From contig CANTYJ010000020.1 of the NCBI GenBank assembly GCA_947854175.1, positions 1 through 33,522 of the forward strand: DNA of 33,522 nt. The letters run 5' to 3'. Of the stretch, positions 15,336 through 24,079 are shown piece by piece. This DNA is from an uncultured Turicimonas sp. (GTDB lineage: Bacteria; Pseudomonadota; Gammaproteobacteria; Burkholderiales; Burkholderiaceae_F). Within the stretch, counting starts at the first letter, position 1. Each line of letters starts with the position of its first letter. The notes under the pieces were generated by a model. That model did not search any database and was not told the DNA's origin. It saw nothing but the letters and a program-made list of their open reading frames with translations. Both the position numbers and the translations under genes were made by a program.

Positions 15336-17966
15336 ATGACTAAAAAAAAGCAGGTCCTTTTGCCGACATTATTTGCTCTATTAACCCCCCCCCTGGGTTT
15401 GTGCGGGCAGTTTGACTATCTTTATAGTGGCCAGGACAAAATTAAAAATTCTCAGATAGAAATATGGAATAAATATTTTCCAGGTTTAGAAGAACAACTC
15501 GAGCGTACTTATTGGCGTTCTAAGAAGACAGGAATTTATGACTTTGAAAGTACACAGTCGCCGGTTGCCTGGAATGTAACAGCTGCAAATGAGGTGTACA
15601 TCAATTCAGTGAATTCGGGTTTCTATATGTACTATCGGGATCCGAAGACTTTCAAACCGTTATTTCCGGGGCTGAAGGCTGACGAGCAAGGAGTTGATAT
15701 TGACACGAGAGGCGATGTTATTATTACACCCTTCGTTGAAGCCCACAAAGGGTTTGAATTTGCAATTTCAGTTGATCCAAATACAGCCACTAATATCACT
15801 GCCGGTACCAGCATTATTCTAATGGCGCCTTACAATGCAGATAAGAAAAAATATATAGACACAAATGTGGTTACAGTCGGTGAAAATGGTCAACTCAGTC
15901 TCCAAGCCGGCGACATAGAAATTTACGGCAATGTAGTGGGTCTGTATTCTTCAAAGATTGAGCTACAAGCGGATAATTCGATTCTAATTCTTCAACCATC
16001 AGATGCCGCTCTGGAAACTCTAAAAACAATCCACTTGCCAATCACTTTGGCTGAGTCAGAGATGAGTGTTAATGCCAAAGATATTTTGTTTAACAGAAGG
16101 ATCCAAATAGGCACAAGCATTTTTGATATTCATCACGACGGCCTGTTAAGGATAGGGTACGGCTCTTCTGAAGGAAATATTACTGACAATGTTTATTTTA
16201 ACAAGGCAGTTAATGTAGAAAGTAGCAGTCTTCTTCAAATTTCAGCCAATAAGTCTGTTGTTCTTAAGGAAAAACTGAACGTCTCCAAAAATGCAGAAGT
16301 GGTTGTAGAGACAACTTCTTTAAAAGCTTCCCAAATTGAACTGCATGATTACGGCTCCTCGTCAACCTTCAACATAAAGAATGACGGCCTTCTTCATGTC
16401 ACCGGAGAGATTAAGCTAGAAGATCAAGCCAACCTTGATATTTCGCTTGGAAACGGCGCTTCGATGGGTGCTACGATAAATTCCGCAAGGCAGTCAACTT
16501 CTACTGTAAAACTCGGAACAAATGCATATTGGTTTCCTTTTAGCTCAAGTTCTGTTACAAACCTAGATTTATCTCCATTCAGTTTCGTTGAACTTGGAAG
16601 TGAGCAAAATCCGGTTGATATTGATGTTGAGAATTTAAAAGGAAACGGCGGTATCTTTCATTTGATTCCGAGCAATACCGGAGCTGTTCATATTAGCAAC
16701 TCCAGTGAAGGGGATCATGCTGTTCTTCTTAGTTCAACCGGTAAAAGTATCAACGAAACTAATTATTTGTATCACACAGTGGTTAGAGACGGCTCCCCCG
16801 AGGAAATGCAGAAAGCACACTTTTATTTGGCAAACAAAGGAGAAATAGAGGCAGGTCCGTTTGTATACAAACTGGACTTAGAAGACTTTAACCAAAAAGG
16901 AACAAAAGTTTGGGTTATTACTGTCGCACAGGACAAATTGCCCGACAAACCGGTCAATCCTGACGAACCTTCAGTTCCAGATCTTCCTTCAGACTTTCCT
17001 TTAGATCCGGAGGAAATTCCCGATGACTTGTTACCTGAGCCAGTCGGACTATCAAATGCTGCAAAACTTGTTCTTGCGGGGATATCAGGAGGAGGTCAGG
17101 TTGTTCAAAGCCTGGGAAATTTAGATGATTTAAGAGGAAGGTTGGGAGAAATCCGTCAAACTAATCATATTGGAGGTGTGTATGCTTCATTCCGATATGA
17201 TCGTTCCAGACTCCTTAACCAAAGTAACATTAAAAGCAAACTTGATTACAGTGACTATGTTTTAGGAGTTGATAAAAAACTATCGCCGGCATTTGTTCTT
17301 GGTGCAAATTTCCATGTAGCAAAAGCCAATTTGAAAGTAAATTCCTCCGACGGCAAAATGAGAGCGGATACGGTGGGTGTCAAGTTATATGGCACATGGT
17401 TTAATCCCCAAGGCTGGTATATGGACGGTGTGCTCTCTTTGGACCGGGTCTCCAATCGGATGACCACAAGAATGTACGATGAAAGAGGAGTGAGAGGTAA
17501 ACGTCATACGACCGGTATTGGAGCTTCGTTGGAAACCGGGAAACAATTTAAGTTCGGTCCTGATCAAACTTGGTTTGTAGAACCTCAGCTTCAACTGTCA
17601 TATTATTTCATTAAAGGTAACCACTTTACCATGAGCAACGGAATGAAAGTTGACGTCAAAGATTTTAATAGTTTGACCGGTAGGGTTGGTGCTGTTGCAG
17701 GCAAACGTTTTAATTTTGGATCCGACAGTTATGCTCAGGTTTATATAAAGTCCGGTATTCAAAATGAATTCCTGGGAAAAACAAAAGCCTATTTAAATCA
17801 ATTCCGTTTTGATGATAATTCACTGGGTTCCCGGTTCTACTATGGCGCCGGGGCGGATGTTCAAACCGGTAAGAATTTTAAGTTTTACGGACAGGTGAGC
17901 CGGTCAACGGGTCCAAAACTTAAAAATGATGTTCAGGTGAAGATTGGGTTTAATTATCAGTTTTAA
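15336..17966 (+). CDS. autotransporter (type Va secretion), surface protein
   Basis: 876 aa. The signal peptide (about 1-24: MTKKKQ, hydrophobic core, GLCG) directs Sec export. The passenger (about 25-530) has weakly repetitive beta-rich segments with Asn, Ser and Val, consistent with a beta-helix. An acidic proline-rich linker (533-570, PDKPVNPDEP and PDLPSDFPLDPEE) leads to an outer-membrane beta-barrel (about 572-876). The barrel ends with VKIGFNYQF, the terminal-Phe signature for BAM insertion. No protease or adhesin catalytic motif is seen, so the passenger role is unknown, probably adhesion. Codons 17-20 (T-P-P-L) are encoded across nine consecutive C, giving a slippage-prone site inside the signal peptide. 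The gene is the only surface protein between two respiratory modules. Confidence 0.92.
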   Translation: MTKKKQVLLPTLFALLTPPLGLCGQFDYLYSGQDKIKNSQIEIWNKYFPGLEEQLERTYWRSKKTGIYDFESTQSPVAWNVTAANEVYINSVNSGFYMYYRDPKTFKPLFPGLKADEQGVDIDTRGDVIITPFVEAHKGFEFAISVDPNTATNITAGTSIILMAPYNADKKKYIDTNVVTVGENGQLSLQAGDIEIYGNVVGLYSSKIELQADNSILILQPSDAALETLKTIHLPITLAESEMSVNAKDILFNRRIQIGTSIFDIHHDGLLRIGYGSSEGNITDNVYFNKAVNVESSSLLQISANKSVVLKEKLNVSKNAEVVVETTSLKASQIELHDYGSSSTFNIKNDGLLHVTGEIKLEDQANLDISLGNGASMGATINSARQSTSTVKLGTNAYWFPFSSSSVTNLDLSPFSFVELGSEQNPVDIDVENLKGNGGIFHLIPSNTGAVHISNSSEGDHAVLLSSTGKSINETNYLYHTVVRDGSPEEMQKAHFYLANKGEIEAGPFVYKLDLEDFNQKGTKVWVITVAQDKLPDKPVNPDEPSVPDLPSDFPLDPEEIPDDLLPEPVGLSNAAKLVLAGISGGGQVVQSLGNLDDLRGRLGEIRQTNHIGGVYASFRYDRSRLLNQSNIKSKLDYSDYVLGVDKKLSPAFVLGANFHVAKANLKVNSSDGKMRADTVGVKLYGTWFNPQGWYMDGVLSLDRVSNRMTTRMYDERGVRGKRHTTGIGASLETGKQFKFGPDQTWFVEPQLQLSYYFIKGNHFTMSNGMKVDVKDFNSLTGRVGAVAGKRFNFGSDSYAQVYIKSGIQNEFLGKTKAYLNQFRFDDNSLGSRFYYGAGADVQTGKNFKFYGQVSRSTGPKLKNDVQVKIGFNYQF
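15385..15393 (+). repeat. C9 mononucleotide tract in the autotransporter signal-peptide region
   Basis: Nine consecutive C, in frame as ACC CCC CCC CTG. A gain or loss of one base would shift the frame about 17 codons into the protein and switch off the autotransporter. As given, the frame is ON. Confidence 0.95.
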
Positions 17967-17990
17967 AAGCTGGTAAGTAAGGTCAGCTTT
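17966..17990 (+). terminator. weak hairpin after the autotransporter stop
   Basis: Stem AAAGCTG (17966-17972) / CAGCTTT (17984-17990) with an 11-nt loop. The following GACAATTT is only weakly T-rich. Possible weak terminator; the rest of the gap to 18207 shows no gene. Confidence 0.4.
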
Positions 17991-18201
17991 GACAATTTGC
18001 AGTTAAGCAGTAAACGAAATTTTTCGAGGAGCCGTGAAACAAAGAATTAAGGAGATTTAAGAAAGCGGTGGTATTTTGAAGTCACACATTAATAAGAAGA
18101 AAAAAATTAAAAATATTTTTTGGAACTCCACTCTAGCCTGTGACGGAGGTAAAGACTAATTAAAAGTTTACTGGAAAAGAACAATATTCTCTCTAAGAAC
18201 T

Positions 18202-18231
18202 AAAAAAGACGGTAGCTACTTAACTACCGTC
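18202..18231 (-). terminator. intrinsic terminator of the FMN-dehydrogenase/cytochrome operon
   Basis: Stem GACGGTAG (18208-18215) / CTACCGTC (18224-18231), 8-nt loop. On the minus strand it is followed directly by TTTTTT (18207-18202). Strong terminator 33 bases past the cytochrome stop. Confidence 0.9.
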
Positions 18232-18263
18232 TATCCGAATGTTATAAATATACTACGTTTATT

Positions 18264-18521
18264 TTATTGATGCCCTTTGTGACAAACAGAGCATGGAACA
18301 TCTGCCGTTTTCATTGCGCTATGTTGAGGATTAGAAAGGCTCAATTTTTCTTTTCCCCCATGACAATTCAGGCATTTGTTGTAATCGGCTAATGGCATCT
18401 GTGTATGGCATCCTTCACAGGAAAGACCTTTCATTTGGTGATTTTGAGCTACAGGAGCAGCAGAAGCTCCCACCATTAACACAGCACATATGAAAGGTAG
18501 CCAAACAACTGATAATTTCAT
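18264..18521 (-). CDS. periplasmic triheme cytochrome c, 85 aa
   Basis: Signal peptide MKLSVVWLPFICAVLMVGASAA, then three CxxCH sites: CEGCH (35-39), CLNCH (50-54) and CSVCH (77-81). NPQHSA (His67) and the terminal KGHQ supply possible distal ligands. Aligned with tetraheme flavocytochrome c domains it keeps hemes I-III and stops where heme IV would be. AGGAGGT lies 6-7 nt before ATG 18521. The Shine-Dalgarno overlaps the stop of the upstream FMN enzyme (9-base gap), so the two are one operon. Likely role: electron acceptor or donor for that enzyme in the periplasm. It differs from the cytochrome at 10436-10777 in which heme is missing. Confidence 0.88.
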   Translation of the reverse strand: MKLSVVWLPFICAVLMVGASAAPVAQNHQMKGLSCEGCHTQMPLADYNKCLNCHGGKEKLSLSNPQHSAMKTADVPCSVCHKGHQ

Positions 18522-18530
18522 ACAAACCTC

Positions 18531-19703
18531 CTAGGCTGGAATGCAAACCATACTGCGGTTGATATCTTTAATAGTTTGTGCGCCCGTCAGGACCATAGCA
18601 ACTGCAAGTTCGTTTTTCATTTTGTTAGCAAAAAGAGCTACTCCGTCCGCCAAACCTCCATGAGCGGCACGTACAAAATGACGACCTGCCAATGTGCAGT
18701 TAGCTCCCATGGCCAGATATTTTTCAACGTCAGTTCCTCTGGCTAATGTTCCGTCAACCATAATAAAGCAACGCCCGTTAACCTTATCAACAATTTTAGG
18801 AAGTACGGCTGCTGTTCCCGGGGTGTCGGCTAGTGTTCGGCCACCGTGATTAGAAACTACTATGCCTGCTGCACCGGAATTGACACAAAGCTCGGCTTCG
18901 TCCGGAGTCATGATGCCTTTGAAGAATAAAGGAAGCTTAGAGGCTTTAACCAGTTCTTTCAGTTGTTCGAAAGTTTTTGGTTCAACTGTTTGTCCTTTCG
19001 TTGCCCGGGCTGCTCGTCCGGCACTGTCCAAGTCAATCGTTAGTGCAATAATGCCGGCTTGTTCAGCCAGACGCATTCTTTCAATAATGTCTTTTTGAAG
19101 TCTAGGCTTTAAACCTACAATAGCTTTATATCCATGTTCTTTAAGTGTTTGAAGGCGTTTTTCATATACATCTAACGGATCTCCTATGCCATCAGCCACC
19201 GCACCTAGTGTTCCAGCTTTATTACAGCCACCGCAGATAGCATTTACAAACTCTGCTTCGGTCAATTTTCCACCCATATTGTAGGTTGTTCCCCCAGTAG
19301 GCGCTGCAATGACCGGCATCGAAATTTTAGTTCCAAAAAAATCTATTGAAGTGTCAGGAACATGTACTCCATGAACTACTCGGGAGTTGAGCTGAACAGC
19401 TGCTAAAGAGTCGTAATTGGCTTGAAAACCTCTGGATGCTCCCATGCCACCAAATCCAGGTACTTGACCTACGCAAGGACCTCTTCCGTTGCACTCTGGG
19501 CAAACATAACAACGAGGAATCATCATTTCTCTTGCCCGATTTCTGACTTCTTCATATGTCATTTTACCGGTGAGAGGGCGGATGGATGATTTCTCTTGAG
19601 CTTCAGCAGTAATTGTTGTGCCTGACAAAACTGAACCGGCAATTGATGCAACGGAACCTTTGAGTATTGAACGGCGGGAAATAAATATACTTTTTTGTTC
19701 CAT
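18531..19703 (-). CDS. Tat-exported FMN-dependent alpha-hydroxy-acid dehydrogenase family protein
   Basis: 390 aa. A twin-arginine signal, ISRRSILKGSVAS (8-20), directs folded export; the mature part starts near AQEKSS (35-40). It is a TIM-barrel FMN_dh/LldD-type enzyme, a family that oxidises 2-hydroxy acids such as lactate or glycolate. Conserved residues are Lys262 in FFKGIMTPDEA, and base His286 with Arg289 in VSNHGGRTL. The FMN phosphate region is VDGTLARGTDVEKYLAMGA (316-334). Before the barrel is a cysteine cluster C65-x2-C68-x2-C71-x5-C77, which could bind iron-sulfur or zinc. Family members are usually cytoplasmic, so the Tat signal and the co-transcribed triheme cytochrome are unusual. 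TAAGGAG precedes the start. A divergent ModE-like regulator is the likely controller. The true substrate is unknown. Confidence 0.87.
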   Translation of the reverse strand: MEQKSIFISRRSILKGSVASIAGSVLSGTTITAEAQEKSSIRPLTGKMTYEEVRNRAREMMIPRCYVCPECNGRGPCVGQVPGFGGMGASRGFQANYDSLAAVQLNSRVVHGVHVPDTSIDFFGTKISMPVIAAPTGGTTYNMGGKLTEAEFVNAICGGCNKAGTLGAVADGIGDPLDVYEKRLQTLKEHGYKAIVGLKPRLQKDIIERMRLAEQAGIIALTIDLDSAGRAARATKGQTVEPKTFEQLKELVKASKLPLFFKGIMTPDEAELCVNSGAAGIVVSNHGGRTLADTPGTAAVLPKIVDKVNGRCFIMVDGTLARGTDVEKYLAMGANCTLAGRHFVRAAHGGLADGVALFANKMKNELAVAMVLTGAQTIKDINRSMVCIPA

Positions 19704-19905
19704 AATAATCTCCTTAGTTAGGAATTGAGGAAAGGTTGTTAATTATCAATATATGAACAATATATCATATTTAAAACCAATATTGTGGAACTTCTTGTTG
19801 CTTCCCTTTCTTTTTTATGTCTTATTCAGTAATAACTTGTTGATAACTTTTAGATTTTTATCAAATATGAAGTAAAATGCATTTATTAAAGTTGTATTTT
19901 TGCAA
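19704..19905. promoter_or_regulatory. divergent promoter region with CAATATAT repeats
   Basis: This 202-bp AT-rich gap carries promoters for the FMN-enzyme operon and the regulator. CAATATAT occurs at 19747-19754 and 19758-19765 (11-bp period), with CAATATTG at 19778-19785. ATATGA (19751-19756) / TCATAT (19765-19770) form an inverted repeat. These are about 45-80 bases upstream of the FMN-enzyme start and are candidate operators for the ModE-type HTH. Confidence 0.4.
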
Positions 19906-20979
19906 ATGACTCAATTTAACGTTAACTTAGGTTTTTCTTTATCCAAACAAGAAAACTATTCAAAATTAGTTCTAAGTAATCCTCTGATTGACTTATTGGA
20001 TGCTGTAAAGCGGACAGGTTCTTTGACAGGTGCTTCAAAGGAACTTGGTTACTCCTATCGACATATATGGAATGAAGTCAATGCATGGGAAAAAGAACTT
20101 GGTGCACAACTTCTGGAAAGTACCAGAGGCAAAGGTGGGGAGCTCACACCTTTTGCTGAAAAGCTTTTATGGGCAAATAAAGAAGTTCAGGCAAAGTACC
20201 ACAAGCAATTGCTTGATTTAAAAGCAGGAATTGCCCAAACTTTCTCAAGAGCAATAAAAGATGACTGGGATCCTGCAGAAATTACAGGCTGTCCGGACAT
20301 GGCTATCGACATACTTCGACAGTTGGCGGTTAATAAAGGGCAAGATCTCGAAGTCAACTTTAGTTCAAGCCTAGAGGGTTTAAAGAGTTTAAGTAATGGA
20401 GAATGTGATCTCGCCGGATTCAACTTTCCTGTATCTTCAGGGAAAAACAGTAAGGCTTGTGAAATATTCTCGCCATACTTGAACCCTGAAAAGACTGTAG
20501 CTCTGACTTTTGCAACCCGCTTGCAAGGACTTGTTGTACCAAAAGGAAATCCTAAAAAAATTTATTCTGTAATGGACATAGCCTTTAAGAAAGCGAAATT
20601 TATTAATCGCAAAGAAGGAACCGGTACTCGGCTTTTGTTCGATGAACTTTTATTGACTTCCGGACTCTCACCTTCAGATATAAATGGATATGAGAATTTA
20701 TCTGCTTCATTGTCAATGACTGCCGTTGCGATTGCTTCCGGTAAAGCTGATGCAGGCATTTGTACAGCCAATATAGCGGCCGAATCTAATCTGGATTTCA
20801 TTCCTTTGGCAAAAGAAATTTATTATCTAGCCAGCTCGAAACAATTTCTAGCCTCAGAGAAAGGAACAAAATTCTTAGACTTTCTAACGAGCGTTAAGTG
20901 GGATAGCTATCAATCAAAACTTCAAGGTTATGATTTTTCCCAGATAGGAGAGTGCAAGAATCCAGAAAATATCTTCTAG
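19906..20979 (+). CDS. ModE-type HTH regulator with periplasmic-binding-like ligand domain
   Basis: 357 aa one-component transcriptional regulator. Residues about 25-95 form a ModE/LysR-like winged helix-turn-helix (VKRTGSLTGASKELGYSYRH, then ESTRGKGGELTPFAEKLL). Residues about 120-345 form a PBP-like domain (INRKEGTGTRLLFDELL, with AVAIASGKADAGI) of the kind fused to ModE HTHs. It therefore probably senses a small anion or acid in the cytoplasm. ATG 19906 is used; a TTG two codons upstream is possible. No Shine-Dalgarno is visible. It is divergent from the FMN-enzyme operon, the arrangement expected of its regulator. Molybdate sensing is possible but no mod genes are present, so the ligand is open. 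Confidence 0.85.
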   Translation: MTQFNVNLGFSLSKQENYSKLVLSNPLIDLLDAVKRTGSLTGASKELGYSYRHIWNEVNAWEKELGAQLLESTRGKGGELTPFAEKLLWANKEVQAKYHKQLLDLKAGIAQTFSRAIKDDWDPAEITGCPDMAIDILRQLAVNKGQDLEVNFSSSLEGLKSLSNGECDLAGFNFPVSSGKNSKACEIFSPYLNPEKTVALTFATRLQGLVVPKGNPKKIYSVMDIAFKKAKFINRKEGTGTRLLFDELLLTSGLSPSDINGYENLSASLSMTAVAIASGKADAGICTANIAAESNLDFIPLAKEIYYLASSKQFLASEKGTKFLDFLTSVKWDSYQSKLQGYDFSQIGECKNPENIF

Positions 20980-21100
20980 TTCTTGATAATTAAGTACGGG
21001 AATTTCTTCATCGAAGGATATGACTTATCTTATTGTTTTATTTAACGTGGTAAGCTTCGATTAAAGAAAAACTAAATAATTTAAGTTAGCTGTCTGACTA

Positions 21101-21140
21101 CAAAAAGTAATGGGAAGGATTTTGGCAATTCCTTCCCATT
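21101..21140 (-). terminator. intrinsic terminator of valS
   Basis: Long stem AATGGGAAGGA (21109-21119) / TCCTTCCCATT (21130-21140), 10-nt loop. On the minus strand it is followed by AC then TTTTT (21106-21102). Placed 15 bases after the valS stop. The convergent regulator gene ends at 20979. Confidence 0.88.
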
Positions 21141-21154
21141 AGATTTAGAAGAAG

Positions 21155-23998
21155 TTACGGTAACTTAGAGAGCTGTTCTTTGACAGATTTAAGTGACTGT
21201 TCAAAAGAAGCCAGTCTTGCTTTTTCCTGTTCAATGACCTGTGCAGGAGCTTTGCTAACAAACCTTTCATTAGAAAGTTTGCCTTTGGCTTTCGCTATTT
21301 CACCTTCAAGTTTTGCAATCTCTTTATTGAGTCTGGCTTTTTCAGCTTCAATATCAACTTTGATGATAAGCATCAGACTGAAATCATTAACTACAGCTAC
21401 AGGTGCCGCTGAACCAACCGGTCTGACCTTGTCGAGATCATCAGTGAAGATAACTTCATTTAACTTACCGAGAACTTTAAGGTAATCAGTCAGAGCCTCA
21501 GCTCTTGCTCTGGCTCCTCCATCCTTTGTGCTGACTGCCAGAGGAACTTTGGTTGAAGGTGAAACCTTCATTTCTCCTCTGAGATTTCTGATTGCTTCAA
21601 TAATGGCCTTGACTTCAGCCATTGCGTAATCCGCTTTTTCGTCAATCAAAGATGCATCATATTTCGGATAAGACTGAATCATGATGGAAGTTTCTTCGTC
21701 AGCTTTACGTGTGTTGGCGATGACGGAAACTGTTTGCCACAATTCTTCAGTAATAAACGGAATAATCGGGTGAGCTAAGCGCAGAACTTCTTCGAGCACT
21801 GTTACAAGTGTGTGACGGGTCGCTCTTTCAATTGCGAGATTCCCGCTGTTGAGTTGGACTTTGGCTAATTCCAAATACCAGTCACAGTATTCGTTCCAGA
21901 CAAAGCTATAAATTGCATTAGCAGCATTGTCCAAACGGTAATCTTTGTATGCCTGACGAACTTCATTGATACATTTCTGCAGTTGTCCACGAATCCACAA
22001 GTCAGGAACTGAGAACTTCATTGTGGTGTCAGTACCGAAACCGCAGTCTTTGCCTTCAACATTCATCAGCACAAATCTGGTAGCGTTCCAAAGTTTATTG
22101 CAGAAATTTCTATAACCGGAAGCACGTTTGATGTCAAAGTTGACGTTTCTGCCCAGTGTCGCATAGGCAGCCATTGTGAAACGTAAAGCATCAGTACCGT
22201 GAGCTTCAATTCCGTTCGGATAATTCTTTCTGAGTTTCTTTTCAATTTGAGGAGCTTTTTCAGGTCTTCTCAAGCCTCTGGTATTTTTAACGATTAAATC
22301 TTCGAGGCCGATGGATTGAATGATATCAAGCGGATCCAAAGTGTTACCTTCAGATTTACTCATCTTCTTGCCTTCAGCATCTCTGACCAATCCGTGGATG
22401 TACACATCTTTGAACGGGACTTTCCCGGTGAAAAAGCGAGTCATCATTACCATTCTGGCTACCCAGAAGAACAAGATGTCATAACCGGTTACCAAAACAC
22501 TGGATGGTAAATACAGATCGAAATCAATTTCAGAAGCTTCATCAAAAGGTTTAGTTCCTCCAAGAGAAGAGAAGGGAACCATTGCTGAAGAGAACCAGGT
22601 GTCAAGGACGTCCGGGTCCCTTGTTAAAACAACTCCGTCGCCGGCTTGTTTTTGTGCTTCTTCTTCAGTTTCTGCTACGTAAACATTTCCCTTGTCGTCA
22701 TACCAGGCAGGAATCTGATGCCCCCACCAGAGCTGACGGGAAATACACCAGTCTTGAATGTTATTGAGCCACTCTTTATAAACTTTTTGCCATTGTTCAG
22801 GGAAAATGTTGACCAGTCCTGTTTCAACAGCTTCGAGACCTAACTGTGCCAAAGACTTACCGGGGAAATGGCAACCTTCAGGAGCTGGTTTTGACATTGC
22901 CATATACCATTGTTCGGAAAGCATCGGTTCTACAACTTCACCTGTTCTGGCAACTTTAGGAACCATGTGAACATGTTCTTTAATACCGATAAGCAGTCCT
23001 TGAGCTTCCAAATCTGCAACGGCGGCTTTTCTGGCTTGATAACGATCCATTCCGCGATATTTCACGGGGACGTTATCATTCATGTGAGCTGTCTTTGTCA
23101 GGACGTTTAATTGGGGAAGATTGTGGCGTTTTCCGACTTCAAAGTCATTAAAGTCGTGAGCCGGAGTGATCTTTACGGCGCCGGATCCGAATTCTTTATC
23201 AACATAAGGGTCTGCAATAACCGGAATCTCCCGATCGGTGAGCGGAAGTTTGAGCATTTTGCCGACCATGTGCTTGTATCTTTCGTCATCGGGATTGACT
23301 GCGACCGCCTGGTCACCGAAAAGTGTTTCCGGGCGGGTAGTGGCGACTACGATACCTTCAGAACCGTCAGCAGCCGGGTAACGGATCTCCCAAAGTTTTC
23401 CTTTTTCTTCTTCGGTTTCAACTTCTAAGTCTGAGACGGCGCTCTGAAGTTTCGGGTCCCAGTTAACGAGCCGGGTACCTTTATAGATTAGTCCGTCTTT
23501 ATAGAGCTCTACGAAACATTTGACAACGGTCTTAGACAACTTTTCATTCATTGTGAAATAAAGTTTGTCCCAGTCCAGGGAAGCACCCATTCTTCTCATC
23601 TGGTTGAGGATGGTGCCGCCGGAGAATTTTTGCCATTCCCAGACTTTTTTGATGAACTCATCGCGGGTCAAATCTTTAATAGATTTGCCTTCTTTTTCCA
23701 GCTGTCTTTCAACGATAATTTGAGTTGCGATACCGGCGTGATCAGTACCCGGAAGCCAAAGCGTGTTAAAACCGTCCATCCGGTGGAAACGAGTCAATGT
23801 ATCCATTACCGTCTGATTAAAGGCATGGCCCATATGAAGGATACCGGTAATGTTTGGCGGCGGAAGCTGAATAGAGAAGGCCGGTTTGTTTCTGTCTTTA
23901 CCGGCGGCGAAATAGCCGTGTTGTTCCCAGAATGGATACCATTTGGCTTCAATGGAAGCCGGTTCATAACTTTTTGCTAATTCTTTGTTTTCGCTCAT
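21155..23998 (-). CDS. valS: valine--tRNA ligase ValS
   Basis: Class I aminoacyl-tRNA synthetase charging tRNA-Val, 947 aa (E. coli 951). The HIGH motif is HMGH (55-58) after the LPPPNITG signature. The CP1 editing domain (about 190-340) carries VATTRPETLFGD and GSGAVKITPAHDFND. Catalytic-core motifs follow: WCISRQLWWGHQIPAW (417-432), DVLDTWFSSAMVPFS (463-477) and KMSKS (545-549). An anticodon-binding helical domain comes next, and the C-terminal coiled-coil tail (about 880-947) ends in EQLSKLP. No strong Shine-Dalgarno precedes ATG 23998. holC lies 81 bases upstream in the same direction, as in many gamma/beta-proteobacteria. A hairpin TTTTCTC/GAGAAAA at 24035-24057 lies in that gap. Confidence 0.98.
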   Translation of the reverse strand: MSENKELAKSYEPASIEAKWYPFWEQHGYFAAGKDRNKPAFSIQLPPPNITGILHMGHAFNQTVMDTLTRFHRMDGFNTLWLPGTDHAGIATQIIVERQLEKEGKSIKDLTRDEFIKKVWEWQKFSGGTILNQMRRMGASLDWDKLYFTMNEKLSKTVVKCFVELYKDGLIYKGTRLVNWDPKLQSAVSDLEVETEEEKGKLWEIRYPAADGSEGIVVATTRPETLFGDQAVAVNPDDERYKHMVGKMLKLPLTDREIPVIADPYVDKEFGSGAVKITPAHDFNDFEVGKRHNLPQLNVLTKTAHMNDNVPVKYRGMDRYQARKAAVADLEAQGLLIGIKEHVHMVPKVARTGEVVEPMLSEQWYMAMSKPAPEGCHFPGKSLAQLGLEAVETGLVNIFPEQWQKVYKEWLNNIQDWCISRQLWWGHQIPAWYDDKGNVYVAETEEEAQKQAGDGVVLTRDPDVLDTWFSSAMVPFSSLGGTKPFDEASEIDFDLYLPSSVLVTGYDILFFWVARMVMMTRFFTGKVPFKDVYIHGLVRDAEGKKMSKSEGNTLDPLDIIQSIGLEDLIVKNTRGLRRPEKAPQIEKKLRKNYPNGIEAHGTDALRFTMAAYATLGRNVNFDIKRASGYRNFCNKLWNATRFVLMNVEGKDCGFGTDTTMKFSVPDLWIRGQLQKCINEVRQAYKDYRLDNAANAIYSFVWNEYCDWYLELAKVQLNSGNLAIERATRHTLVTVLEEVLRLAHPIIPFITEELWQTVSVIANTRKADEETSIMIQSYPKYDASLIDEKADYAMAEVKAIIEAIRNLRGEMKVSPSTKVPLAVSTKDGGARARAEALTDYLKVLGKLNEVIFTDDLDKVRPVGSAAPVAVVNDFSLMLIIKVDIEAEKARLNKEIAKLEGEIAKAKGKLSNERFVSKAPAQVIEQEKARLASFEQSLKSVKEQLSKLP

Positions 23999-24079
23999 GG
24001 CTCAAGAGTTGTATAGATTATTTGCGATGCGATATTTTCTCACTTTGTCAGAGAAAAAATGCGAGTTATTGTTTGAAAA

